Assembly: GCA_023717605.1 (NCBI GenBank)
Contig: JAMQPH010000036.1
Coordinates: 1-43,287 of the forward strand
Length of the DNA stretch: 43,287 nt
Source: Pyrinomonadaceae bacterium
GTDB lineage: Bacteria; Acidobacteriota; Blastocatellia; Pyrinomonadales; Pyrinomonadaceae
Direction: 5' to 3'
This document shows, one piece after another, positions 34,164 to 43,185 of the stretch. The notes under the pieces were generated by a model. That model did not search any database. It worked only from the letters and a program-made list of their open reading frames with translations, and was not told where the DNA came from. The stretch's first letter is position 1. Every line of letters starts with the position of its first letter. A program made the position numbers and the translations under genes.

Positions 34164-35285
34164 AGGAGGAAAGGGGCTAAAGGCAAATCTCTCAGTCTCG
34201 ATCTACTCTCACCAGATATGGAACTGGGGCTCTGGCGCGATGATCTCGAGACGAAGTTCTAGAAAATCTGATTAGTGACCTTTCAGTCTAAGCTTGATCG
34301 TTTAATCTAAACGCAGGACGAAGGAGAACCCAAAAACTCCGTATGCGATCCGGCGGGTGTCGGGGCCCGCTTTAGCACGGTTTAACTGTGAATCCGCTTG
34401 CGATTGTTAAACCAGTTCTCCTTCTGAAGTAAATCGATGACCGCCGAAGGATGGTAAGACTAAGGATGGTAAGAGGCGTTAACCCGGTTGTCCCTGTCAG
34501 TCTAAATTCCGTCGACGGGAAGTAATTCTTGGGTTCGGCTTGTACCTTTTGGTTAGCTTTCTGGGCTGCCAAAGAGCTCCGTGTTGCAACTTTGGCCGTA
34601 GATTTTAATGTGGAAGTCCTTATGCAAATGTGGGGCCTTAATCTTGTGTGTGTGAATTGTCTTAAAAAGACATTGTATTGTGAGAGTTGAGTTCTCCCAG
34701 CGTCCATGATCCAGACTTGATTCTAGAATCCAGACGGCAAAGTGACACTTCCGTCAGGTGGGCTGTTCAAGCCAAGGTTATTACTCGATCACATTTGACG
34801 GATAGATACCATGAGCAACAGAAGGCCCCTTTGGTCGAGGTCTCTGCCCGGACGCAAGAGACCTTAGTGATTAGAACGATATGGCAAGAAACGGCCGAAA
34901 TTCCTAAGGCTCCAAACCCAGAGTCACGAAAGCTTAAGTCTTCACGGGTGGGAAACGTGAGCTCGGCTGCCATTGGTACGGTATCGAATCGGGCGAAAGC
35001 TGCACCCGCGATCACGCACGCTGTGTCTTTATTATAAGGGCGATATTGTGTAGGCGATGTTCTGGACAAATCTTTCCGAGCTGTGTGTAATAGATGGGTC
35101 AAGCACTGCACATATCGTCCTATTCTTTACGGTTTCTTCTACCTCGATTGTCAGATATTCCGGCCACAAGGTTTGCATAAATAATGGTAAACGATACGTT
35201 GCTAAGATGGAGGGAGCCGACTGCGCTGGACGCCAGTAATTGACTTAGCGTTTAGAAAAAGTTGGGTAGATACTGCCTCTAAATA
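34164..35285. other. No recognised gene
   Basis: About 1.1 kb. Frames such as 34372-34707 (minus) and 34687-35037 (plus) have no recognisable motif and unusual composition. There are short direct repeats (AAGGATGGTAAGA around 34447 and 34463). It probably holds the activator promoter and decayed DNA at the island end. Confidence 0.4.
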
Positions 35286-35474
<189 letters not shown>

Positions 35475-35510
35475 TTTAACTCAAGTCTCAACAACTATTT
35501 AAGCTCGCCA

Positions 35511-35543
35511 GCATTGGCGGCCTTAGTTTTTTGCTGTGGCCAA
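35511..35543 (+). terminator. Rho-independent terminator after tRNA fragment 3
   Basis: CTCGCCA-GCAT-TGGCGGC type stem followed by TTAGTTTTTT, 37 bp after the CCA. Confidence 0.75.
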
Positions 35544-36208
35544 ATTGTGGCCAGAAAATCGATGCTGACGATGAGACACACCATACGTGACTAGAATCCT
35601 CACACCTTCTCTCCTTTAGTAAGTGCGCTGAACTCCGTTGGCACGCAAGAGTGTTGCGTCTTACACAATGAGAATATCAGAAGGGGTTCGAAATGTTCTC
35701 AAACCACACCGGTTGAAGTTTCATTTGCTCGGTTGTAGAATGACGTCAATCAAAAGGGGAGTAGGTTGCCTGTTTAGAATGGTCCGATGAAGCCGACAAC
35801 ACGGTGTTCCACAGAGGGGCATCCGGTACATCGGGTAGAGCTAAAGTAGCTCGACGACCAAGACCTTTTGCGGCTCACGCGGCGCGCAAAGGGTCTATTT
35901 TCTTTTTCGCGCGATCGCGGCAAGTAAGACTTGCGTTGACGTGCGAAAGGATTAGATGGCGTGCGAGGTTCTCCTGTCCCCAACAGTCTGGGTTTTGATC
36001 CCTGCCGGTATCGCCTCGTTATGGACCCGCTCCCGGTCCGATCTAAACATCTTCCAGCCCTCAATCCTTCGCCGAAAACTTCCAGCATCGGTGTGTCTCG
36101 GGCTTGTCAGACGCTCGAATTCAGGTCAAGCGCTTTGCAGCGACGTCACGTTGATGTGACTTTGCATGACAGTATTACCGTCTGCTGATCTCGAGAAGGA
36201 GGTGGAGG
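35544..36208. other. No recognised gene
   Basis: About 660 bp upstream of the universal stress protein gene. Begins with GTGGCCAAATTGTGGCC (35545-35561). No frame shows protein-like sequence. It probably includes the promoter of the stress protein/ATPase unit, but I cannot point to clear -35/-10 boxes. Confidence 0.4.
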
Positions 36209-37111
36209 ATGAAAAAGGTCTCGAAAGTATTGATCGCTTACGACGGCACAAGCTCCGATGCGGCTCTTACAGATTTAGGATGCGCCGGACTGCCGATGGC
36301 CGTAGACGCACTAATTGTGACCGTGGCTGACATCATCCTGCCTCCGCCAGACAACGAACTACCAGCTGATGATGAGCCAGCGGTTCGCATCCCCGAGGTT
36401 GAGCGACACGCTAAAGAACGCGCGGAAAGGGCTATCAATGAGGCACAGGCTTTCGCGGACCTAGGTGCAAAGCGAGTTAAGGCAGACTTTCCAGGCTGGA
36501 ATATAAGAAGCGAGGTGCGCTGCGATTCGCCCGCCTGGGCCATACTCGAGATAGCTGACCGTGATCAGTCGGACCTCATCGTCGTCTGATCGCACGGGCA
36601 CTCTCTAGTAGGCGGTCGTCTCATTTTAGGTAGTGTCTCTCAGAGAGTGCTTTACGACGCTCGGTGCTCAGTGCGCGTGGCCCGGTGTTGGGAGGAAAAG
36701 CGGAAAGGACCGGTTCGAATCGTGGTTGGGTTCAATGGCTCGCAGGACTGTGAAGCGGCCGTGGATGCAGTGGTGTCGCGCGAATGGCCGGAGGGCACCG
36801 AAGCGCGCTTAATCACGGTGCATCCTCTGTTGAGTTCTGAGGCGCGCGATGTCGCTGCTAAGAGATTGCGCCAGGCGGGTCTGACGACAACTGAGATCAG
36901 TAAGGATGGTGATCCGGCTCACGTTCTCATCAGGGAGGCGGAAGAGTGGGGCGCCGCTTCTATCTTCGTTGGGACGAGAGACGTACACGGCTTTCAACAT
37001 CTGCTGCACGGTAGCGTCTCATCGGCGGTCGCTGAGAAAGCGCGATGTTCCGTTGAAGTCTCGCGCGCTATGAGCGGGACTGCCCAAACAAAAGTTTCGA
37101 GAGGGGCCTAA
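36209..37111 (+). pseudogene. Two-domain universal stress protein, interrupted by an in-frame TGA
   Basis: Two UspA domains in one frame. The first starts 'MKKVSKVLIAYDGTSSDAAL' after a very strong ribosome site (AGAAGGAGGTGGAGG) and reaches 'DLIVV'. There TGA (36587-36589) replaces the first Gly of the nucleotide-binding motif G-x2-G-x9-GS, whose remainder follows in the same frame ('SHGHSLVGGRLILGSVSQRV'). The second domain ('VRIVVGFNGSQDCEAAVDAV', 'GTRDVHGFQHLLHGSVSSAV') continues to 37111. One GGA-to-TGA change explains it. Readthrough or restart at GTG 36647 might give a second-domain protein. Lies 4 bp before the ATPase gene, so likely co-transcribed. Confidence 0.88.
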
Positions 37112-37115
37112 ACCA

Positions 37116-39830
37116 ATGTTGGTTGATGTCTTGCCTGAGAAAAACGTTGACGCACAGTCGGCCCAGCAGTGGCACACGCTGACTGTCTCCCAGACTTTCG
37201 AGACGTTAAGGTCCAGTCCCCGCGGCTTGACTGTGGTGGAAGCCGAACGCCGTCTGAGTGAGTACGGCCCAAACCAGCTTCAGGCGGCCGCTCGCATCTC
37301 GCCTTGGACCATCCTTCTGGAGCAGTTCAAGAATGTACTTATTGTCATCCTCTTATGTGCGACGGCGCTCTCGGCTTTCCTGGGCCATGGTGTTGAGGCG
37401 ATTGCCATCACCGTGATCGTGCTATTTGCGGTGATTCTCGGATTCGTGCAGGAGTACCGTGCGGAACGCGCCATCGAGGCTTTGCGCGAAATGGCCGCAC
37501 CAACTGCGACTGTCGTTCGTGACGGACGCGAAAAGCGAATCAATGCGCGCGAACTCGTCCCGGGCGATCTTATTGTGCTGGTAACGGGAGACAAGGTACC
37601 TGCTGATGCACGTTTGATAGAGGCCGTGAACCTGCAAACAGTGGAGGCTCCCCTGACCGGCGAGTCAGCTCCGATTCAAAAACACACAAATCTGCTCGAA
37701 GACGAGCGACTGCCAACAGGAGACAGGAAAAATCTGGCCTACGCCGGTACAGTCGTGACCTACGGGCGGGGACGCGCAGTCGTTGTTGCCACCGGCATGG
37801 CGACGGAGTTTGGGAAGATCGCGGAACTGCTTCAAAGCGTCGATACGGCAAAGACGCCCTTGCAACAAAATCTCGATCGAGTTGGCAAGACACTGGCGCG
37901 CGTCTCGTTTGGCGTGGTTCTGGTAATCGTTGCGCTCGGTTTGTTTCGCGGCCAACCGTTTGTCGAAATGCTCATCTTCGGTGTGGCCCTGGCGGTCGCC
38001 GTTGTTCCCGAAGCGCTGCCGGCCGTCGTTACCATCTCGCTTGCGCTCGGCGTAAAGAGAATGGTCAAGCGTAATGCACTTGTGCGCCGACTCCCGGCTG
38101 TTGAGACGCTGGGAAGTACCTCGGTTATTTGCTCAGACAAAACGGGCACGCTGACACGTGATGAGATGACGGTGCGTCGATTGTTTGTCGCTGGACAGAT
38201 GCTGCAAGTTTCAGGCAGGGGTTACGAGCCGCAAGGTAAGTTTTCGCTAAACGGAACAGAAGTCGAACCAAGTGAACCGATCTCGGTATTCCTGCGCGCT
38301 GCCGCTCTTTCGTCCGATGCGCGCCTTGAACGGAACGAAACGGGTGACAAGTGGGAGATCAAGGGCGACCCGACCGAGGGCGCGCTTGTGGTGATGGCCG
38401 CCAAGGCTGGTCTCGACAAAACGGAACTTGATGCTCAATTTTTACGAGTCTCAGAAATTCCCTTCAGCGCAGAGACCAAGCGCATGATTACTCTGCACGA
38501 AACTCCCGACGGCTTGACAGCTTACGCCAAGGGCGCTCCGGAAGTGATCGTGCAGGCGTGCGAGTTTGAGCTAACCGCAAATGGCAAAAAGCCAATGGAC
38601 GAAATGCGCAGGGCAGAGGTCCTGGACGTTGCGCGGATGATGGCCGGAGAGGCGCTCAGGGTTCTGGCGGTAGCCCGTAAGCGCGACACTTCACCGGACG
38701 CCGCCGACAAGGAGATGACGCTCCTTGGACTCGTCGGGATGATTGATCCTCCGAGGCGGGAAGCGCGGGCTGCGGTGCATGAATGCGAGCAAGCGGGAAT
38801 CAAGGTGATCATGATCACAGGCGATCATCCTTTGACGGCTAAGGCTGTCGCAGCCGAATTGGGCATCAGCAAGAACGGACAGATCGGCGCTGGTCCGGAA
38901 CTAGAGGCGATGGATGACGCAGACTTGGAGCGCTTGATGGAGTCGATTGAAGTCTGTGCGCGCGTTTCTCCTACGCACAAGTTGCGCATCGTCACTGCCC
39001 TGCAAAAACGAGGACAGATCGTCGCCATGACGGGTGACGGAGTGAATGACGCTCCGGCGCTTAAGAAAGCAGACATCGGAATCGCGATGGGCATCACCGG
39101 CACCGACGTTTCAAAAGAAGCGGCGGCCATGACGCTTACTGATGACAACTTCGCCTCAATCGTCGCCGCCGTCGAGGAAGGCCGGGGAATCTACAGCAAT
39201 ATCAAAAAGTATTTGATGTATCTGTTGTCGTCGAACGTCGGCGAGATTGGTCTAATGGCGGGTGCGACGCTGGCGGGTTTGCCACTGCCGCTATCGGCGG
39301 TGCAAATCCTCTACGTCAACCTGGCTACCGACGGCCTCCCAGCTCTGGCTCTGGCTGTTGATCCGCCCGAGGACGATCTGATGCAGCGACCACCGCGTGA
39401 CCCCAGCACAGGTATCTTCACGCGGCCCGTCGTCATCCTAATGCTGGTGGGAGGTCTCTGGTCCACGATAGTTAACCTCAGCCTCTTCGTTTGGGCTTTG
39501 AACTCCGGCCGCGGTGTTCAAGAGGCGATGACTATGACATTCGTTTCTCTTGTGCTGATCCAGTTCTTCAAGGCTTACAACTTCCGCTCCGATCGCCATT
39601 CTGTGCTGCGCCATCCTTTTGCCAACAAGTGGCTCAACTTGGCTATCGTCTGGGAGTTGGTAATGCTTGCTTTGATACTGTACGTGCCTCTTCTGGAAAG
39701 AACCTTCGGCACGTTCGGGCTCTCGCTCAGAGACTGGTTAATCATCATCGCCGCTGCCTTTACGGTCTCGCCCATTCTGGAACTTGCTAAATGGAGTGAG
39801 CGGCGCGGATGGTTTGGGAAGCTTGAATAG
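37116..39830 (+). CDS. P-type cation ATPase, Ca2+/P2A-like
   Basis: 904 aa. N-terminal cation ATPase domain (about 20-90), A-domain TGES at 181-184, phosphorylation motif 'SDKTGTLT' with D341, nucleotide domain 'KGAPEVI', then 'TGDGVNDAPAL'. The fourth span has 'VVPEALPAVVTISLALG' (PEGL in most Ca pumps, here PEAL) and the sixth has 'NLATDGLPALALA', keeping Asn and Asp of the Ca site. Six C-terminal spans complete it. It pumps a cation, most likely Ca2+, out of the cell. Starts four bases after the stress protein, so they share a transcript. Full length. Confidence 0.93.
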   Translation: MLVDVLPEKNVDAQSAQQWHTLTVSQTFETLRSSPRGLTVVEAERRLSEYGPNQLQAAARISPWTILLEQFKNVLIVILLCATALSAFLGHGVEAIAITVIVLFAVILGFVQEYRAERAIEALREMAAPTATVVRDGREKRINARELVPGDLIVLVTGDKVPADARLIEAVNLQTVEAPLTGESAPIQKHTNLLEDERLPTGDRKNLAYAGTVVTYGRGRAVVVATGMATEFGKIAELLQSVDTAKTPLQQNLDRVGKTLARVSFGVVLVIVALGLFRGQPFVEMLIFGVALAVAVVPEALPAVVTISLALGVKRMVKRNALVRRLPAVETLGSTSVICSDKTGTLTRDEMTVRRLFVAGQMLQVSGRGYEPQGKFSLNGTEVEPSEPISVFLRAAALSSDARLERNETGDKWEIKGDPTEGALVVMAAKAGLDKTELDAQFLRVSEIPFSAETKRMITLHETPDGLTAYAKGAPEVIVQACEFELTANGKKPMDEMRRAEVLDVARMMAGEALRVLAVARKRDTSPDAADKEMTLLGLVGMIDPPRREARAAVHECEQAGIKVIMITGDHPLTAKAVAAELGISKNGQIGAGPELEAMDDADLERLMESIEVCARVSPTHKLRIVTALQKRGQIVAMTGDGVNDAPALKKADIGIAMGITGTDVSKEAAAMTLTDDNFASIVAAVEEGRGIYSNIKKYLMYLLSSNVGEIGLMAGATLAGLPLPLSAVQILYVNLATDGLPALALAVDPPEDDLMQRPPRDPSTGIFTRPVVILMLVGGLWSTIVNLSLFVWALNSGRGVQEAMTMTFVSLVLIQFFKAYNFRSDRHSVLRHPFANKWLNLAIVWELVMLALILYVPLLERTFGTFGLSLRDWLIIIAAAFTVSPILELAKWSERRGWFGKLE

Positions 39831-39920
39831 AACTGGGCTTCTACTAACCAGGCGAAGGGCTGTCCATAGCGAAAATCTCATCCGGCGTTTAGATCCCTAC
39901 ACTTAGAGCTAACACTTGAG

Positions 39921-40337
39921 GGTATCGTCAACTTAACTCAACAAGGAATAGAATTAGCGACGTGGGTGATAGGAATGCACGTTTCGTCATCTGGTTGATT
40001 AACGATCGCCTAGACGCAAGTGGCCTCATCCCATAATGCGAATCTCGATTTCATCACTTGTTTGTAACCGCTAGCCCTATACAGATGTCTCCCGACTCGG
40101 AAGTGTGACGAAATGATTCCGAAGACCGAGAGAAAACGCTGAGCGTGGCCGGATGACTTGAACCGTCTCATCAATCGCTCCCGCAACCTGGTTGGCTGAT
40201 GAGAATTCTCCACCCGGTTGTTCTGATACTTCTGATGGCAGTGCTGGACACTGGGCAGCACTTCAGCCTTCGCGGCACTATAGCTCTTCAGTTTGTCTGT
40301 GATAACCACACGCGGGACATATCGCAACCCTTTTAAG
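39921..40337 (-). mobile_element. Truncated IS6-family element (left part)
   Basis: Begins with the inverted repeat GGTATCGTCAACTTAACTCA. The transposase C-terminal part ('GLRYVPRVVITDKLKSYSAA' to 'DEATCV') reads from 40337 to 40010, and is clearly related to, but not identical with, the intact copy next to it. The N-terminal part and the other end are missing: the second element starts exactly where this one stops. Confidence 0.85.
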
Positions 40338-41184
40338 GGTATTGTCAACTTAACTCAAGAAGCAACAACCAGTAGCCACGCCGGCAAAATGAATCCACCC
40401 TCGCCGTCTGTTAGTTGACGGTTGCCTCGTCGCAAATCGCGTCTTCCCACGCGGCGAATCTTGATTTCATTACCGCTCGGTAAATGCTAGCTTTACACAG
40501 ATGTCTTCCGACTCTGAAGTGTGAGGTAATGACTCCGAAGGCGGAGAGGAAACGCTGAGCATGCCCCGCTGACTTGAATCCGCGCATAACCTTCTCCCGC
40601 AACCTAGTCGGTTGATGTGAATTCTCCGCTCGGTTGTTCTGGTATTTCTGTTGGACGTGTTTGACGCTCGGCATGATTTCAGTTCTCGCAGCACCGTAGC
40701 TCCTCAGCTTGTCGGTGACGATCACGCGCGGTACATACCGCAAACCCTTTAACAACTTGCGAAAGAATTTCTTCGCAGCCTTCTTATCTCTGTGGCTCTG
40801 AACTAAAATATCCAGCACGTCACCATCCTGATCTACTGCACGCCACAGGTAATGGAGTTGTCCGTTTATTTTCAGGAACACTTCGTCGAGATGCCATCGG
40901 TCGCCGGGTCGTGGACACCTGCGACGCAAGCCATTGGCGTAAGCTTGGCCGAATTTAAGACACCATTCTCGGACAGTCTCATAGCTGAGCGAAACGCCGC
41001 GCATCGCTAACATTTCTTCAACATCGCGGAAGCTCAGGGCGAACCGATAATATAACCAGACGCAATGGCTGATGATCTCAGCGGGGAAGCGATGACGATG
41101 GTAGGTAGAGACAGAGGCGCGCATCCGTGGAGTATGCCGCACGAAGAGTCCAATGACACCTCACGCGTTTAACCTGACAATACC
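40338..41184 (-). mobile_element. Intact IS6-family insertion sequence
   Basis: 847 bp between terminal repeats GGTATTGTCAACTTAAC (40338) and its partner ending TGACAATACC (41184). It holds one transposase gene. It is inserted in the older related element on its left and in an integron cassette on its right. No 8-bp target duplication is seen, which fits replicative transposition followed by deletion of flanking DNA. Confidence 0.9.
40411..41142 (-). CDS. tnp: IS6-family transposase (DDE)
   Basis: 243 aa from GTG at 41142 (ATG at 41124 gives 237 aa). An N-terminal HTH region ('SLSYETVREWCLKFG') is followed by the DDE catalytic core: D in 'WHLDEVFLKI', D in 'VIVTDKLRSY', E in 'HQPTRLREK'. The length and motifs are those of IS6/IS26/IS240-type enzymes, which move replicatively through cointegrates. 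The frame is intact, so it may still be active. Confidence 0.93.
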   Translation of the reverse strand: MRHTPRMRASVSTYHRHRFPAEIISHCVWLYYRFALSFRDVEEMLAMRGVSLSYETVREWCLKFGQAYANGLRRRCPRPGDRWHLDEVFLKINGQLHYLWRAVDQDGDVLDILVQSHRDKKAAKKFFRKLLKGLRYVPRVIVTDKLRSYGAARTEIMPSVKHVQQKYQNNRAENSHQPTRLREKVMRGFKSAGHAQRFLSAFGVITSHFRVGRHLCKASIYRAVMKSRFAAWEDAICDEATVN

Positions 41185-41300
41185 GTTACGAGAGCTACAA
41201 TCGCGGCAATCAAGCCGGTGACAATCGCGACTTGCCACGCGCGAAGTTGCCACGGATCTGGCGAATTCGTTTGTACGAGGATTGTCAGAAAGCTGTACAT
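41169..41300 (-). pseudogene. Cassette-encoded membrane protein truncated by IS6
   Basis: ATG at 41300 lies just 8 bases after the attC C box. 43 codons follow ('WQVAIVTGLIAAIVALVTVL'), a membrane span that runs into the inverted repeat of the IS, whose TAA at 41169-41171 ends it. The last six residues come from the IS, so the natural C-terminus has been lost. No family recognised. Confidence 0.6.
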
Positions 41301-41307
41301 ACTAGAG

Positions 41308-41420
41308 GCGCCCAACGCCCGAATTAACCCGCCCCGCGCATAATGCATTCAACATAAAGAAACCAGATGACGGTGGAAGGCATGCTATCGCGGGGTCGGG
41401 TTGAATGAGTTGCTAGGCGC
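41308..41420 (-). other. attC: attC recombination site C (degenerate)
   Basis: Outer boxes GCGCCCAAC and (GTT)GCTAGGCGC. The inner arms are AACCCG-CCCCGCG and CGCGGGG-T-CGGGTT, paired with one bulge, and the spacer has GAAGGCATGCTATCG as in attC A/D (CATGCT.TCG). The right box has three additional bases or two mismatches against GTTGGGCGC of its cassette, so this site is the most diverged. Confidence 0.6.
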
Positions 41421-41490
41421 TGCTCATAGGCCATCTATTCTGTCCTTATGATCAACTATACCCACAGGCTCAGCAAGATGATGATATTTA

Positions 41491-41739
41491 CTACCTCAAG
41501 TAACAATATAGGTCGGCGGGCCCGAACATTCTCCAGAAGCGGTGGAGGAGGGCCGCAGCACCGGGTACGTCCACGTTGGCGAATACGACACAGAGCGGAG
41601 CCTTTCGCTCCCCGTTCGCCCATTTAACGATTCGGCTGCATGTATCCTTTAGCCTGTCTGGTTCGAAGCCGGTGTCATGCACGATGTGCGTCGCTGTGTT
41701 CGAATCGATCCTCGCGAGCCTGGTAGAGTCAATCCCCAT
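41491..41739 (-). CDS. Hypothetical cassette protein, 82 aa
   Basis: ATG at 41739 with GGAGGA nine bases upstream, so translation is likely. Contains 'HDTGFEPDRLKDTCSRIVKW' and 'PLCVVFANVDVPGAAALLHR'. No signal peptide or membrane span; alpha/beta pattern. Not recognised. Alone in a cassette between attC C and D with a leader of about 220 bp. Confidence 0.6.
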   Translation of the reverse strand: MGIDSTRLARIDSNTATHIVHDTGFEPDRLKDTCSRIVKWANGERKAPLCVVFANVDVPGAAALLHRFWRMFGPADLYCYLR

Positions 41740-41962
41740 TTAAGGTCCTCCGGACTTGTGGAAAGTAGACCCAATAGTCATCTGGCAATGGCGGGCCCGA
41801 AACTGGCTGGCTGAGCTAAGAGCCTATGCTTGAGCGTTGGCCCGACCAGAGACGCCTTCCACCCGGACGTGGAAACTAGTACCACAAGGTTCGCTGGTCT
41901 CGAAGCCCTACGCGGACATCGAGCGCCCTCCACTTCAATGCATCCCGCGCCGCTTCGGTCAG

Positions 41963-42074
41963 GCGCCCAACGCTGGCCTTCAGCTGCGGCGCGCGATCAG
42001 CATCCAAGCTGAAGGAACCAGATTACTTGAGAAGCATGCTATCGCGCCGTCAGCTGCAAGGCTTTGTTAGGTGC
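41963..42074 (-). other. attC: attC recombination site D
   Basis: Boxes GCGCCCAAC and GTTAGGTGC. The core from TTCAGCTGCGGCGCGCGATC to GCAGCTGAAGG/CAGCTGCAAGGC matches attC A with only a few differences. The right box pairs with GCACCTAAC at attC E, showing correct cassette boundaries for the gene at 42116-42502. Confidence 0.85.
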
Positions 42075-42115
42075 GGCGTTTCCCCGGATTGCCTTTCACA
42101 TCAAGCGCTTGAAAA

Positions 42116-42502
42116 TCAATGAATCAGCTCTCCGGTGAACCTGTCTCGACCGCTCCAATATGGACAGCTCGGGCAGGCTTCGCCTTCGGGGTAATCAACC
42201 ACCTCCTCATGCGGACAGCCAATTATCCGATCCACCATAGACACTGACAGTACCTGATGCCCACGCAGAAAGGCACTAATTTGGTAAGCCACCTCCTCGT
42301 CGAAACGCAGGTCCTGCCCCGTCCCGTACCATCGCTCTAGAATCTCCGGCTCGGAGCCTTCACGCATCACGATCCCCACCGCCACTTTGGTGGCTTTCTG
42401 GGCAGTAGGACCATAGAAAGCAATGGTGCCGACGGGATAACCGCGAAAGCCCTTCTTAGCTCGTTTCGATAGTGGGCTCTTGAATGCGCGTTTGATCTTC
42501 AT
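42116..42502 (-). CDS. Cassette protein with Cys motif (GCPHEE...CPSCPYW)
   Basis: 128 aa from ATG at 42502, chosen for GAGG six bases upstream; ATG at 42514 and GTG at 42529 are alternatives. A basic N-terminus, then 'GTIAFYGPTAQKATKVAVGI', and a C-terminal 'MVDRIIGCPHEEVVDYPEGE' with 'CPSCPYWSGRDRFTG', in which three Cys and one His could bind zinc. I recall this 'DRIIGCPHEE' ending in many hypothetical proteins from integron cassettes and accessory regions. Function unknown. Confidence 0.75.
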   Translation of the reverse strand: MKIKRAFKSPLSKRAKKGFRGYPVGTIAFYGPTAQKATKVAVGIVMREGSEPEILERWYGTGQDLRFDEEVAYQISAFLRGHQVLSVSMVDRIIGCPHEEVVDYPEGEACPSCPYWSGRDRFTGELIH

Positions 42503-42525
42503 CAACTTCCTCATTGAACCACGAA

Positions 42526-42630
42526 GCACCTAACGCTGGGCATCAGCGGCGCGCACGAACCGCCGCCAGCGACAAGCCTTGCATGAGAGACATGCTAATT
42601 GCGCGTCCGCTGCATGCCTTTGTTAGATGC
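42526..42630 (-). other. attC: attC recombination site E
   Basis: Boxes GCACCTAAC and GTTAGATGC; inner arms GGGCATCAGCGGCGCGCA and TGCGCGTCCGCTGCATGCC. The right box is complementary to the GCATCTAAC at attC F, so the 42647 cassette has matching ends. Confidence 0.82.
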
Positions 42631-42646
42631 CGCGGTGGGATCACAC

Positions 42647-43057
42647 TCAATCGTTCCATACGAGGCTCGCATCCATAGCGGCTATAAACATGAAAGAATT
42701 CCAATCTTGGACAAAGATCCAGGACGCGAACGCGCCCGCCGGCAATGGCTCAGGCAACTTCACGGAGGGCTTGAAACTTGCAGATCCCAAGGCGCCAGCA
42801 TCGACCCACAACTGCTTGGATTCCCGATACGGATAATTGGCATCCGGCGGCTCAATGACCCAATACAAAAGACCGGATAACTTCAACTCTCCCTCTCTGT
42901 AAGCGTCACGCAGTTCTTCCTTTTCAGAGGATGGGTCGCCCACAGATAGATCGATAATGAGCTTCGCCTCGCGTTTGATGTAATCAATGCTGACGCTGCT
43001 TATCTGAGCATCGTGAAATCCATCGGGAAGCGTGTCAGCTAGTTCCTCTAAAGTCAT
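42647..43057 (-). CDS. Hypothetical cassette protein, 136 aa
   Basis: ATG at 43057, 26 bases into its cassette. N-terminal 'LPDGFHDAQISSVSIDYIKR', then 'EAKLIIDLSVGD', 'GELKLSGLLYWVIEP' and a C-terminal 'WNSFMFIAAMDASLVW'. The [FL]HDA-x-[IL] pattern followed by alternating hydrophobics is like the first cassette protein (1504-1812). Soluble, beta-rich, no signal peptide. Such small HDA-type proteins occur among immunity-like families, but I cannot place it. Confidence 0.7.
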   Translation of the reverse strand: MTLEELADTLPDGFHDAQISSVSIDYIKREAKLIIDLSVGDPSSEKEELRDAYREGELKLSGLLYWVIEPPDANYPYRESKQLWVDAGALGSASFKPSVKLPEPLPAGAFASWIFVQDWNSFMFIAAMDASLVWND

Positions 43058-43074
43058 GCGTCATCACAATCAAG

Positions 43075-43185
43075 GCATCTAACGGTTGAGTTGACCGGGC
43101 GGCGCGAACTCATCCAACCTGCGCCGGACCAATGATGATGCAAAACGCGCAACCGCCGCTCCGGTCCAACGATTGGTTCGGCGGC
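43075..43185 (-). other. attC: attC recombination site F
   Basis: Boxes GCATCTAAC and GTTCGGCGGC. Inner arms GTTGACCGGGCGGC and GCCGCTCCGGTCCAAC pair with a small bulge. GTTCGGCGGC differs by one base from the start of the VOC cassette (GTTAGGCGGC at attC A, minus strand), which hints that the VOC gene at position 1 belongs to this site. The remaining 102 bp to the window end hold no full gene. Confidence 0.75.

Noticed and set aside
34372-35037. Open frames on both strands of the 34.2-35.3 kb gap
   Set aside because: No recognisable motif or ribosome site, overlapping on opposite strands, and low-complexity sequence.
35774-36088. 104-codon minus-strand frame upstream of the stress protein
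   Set aside because: Basic, Arg/Ser-rich sequence without motif or ribosome site; competing frames on the other strand look equally random.
36587-36589. Genetic code with TGA as glycine
   Set aside because: TGA ends several normal genes here, including 5212-5214 and 33018-33020, at sensible lengths.
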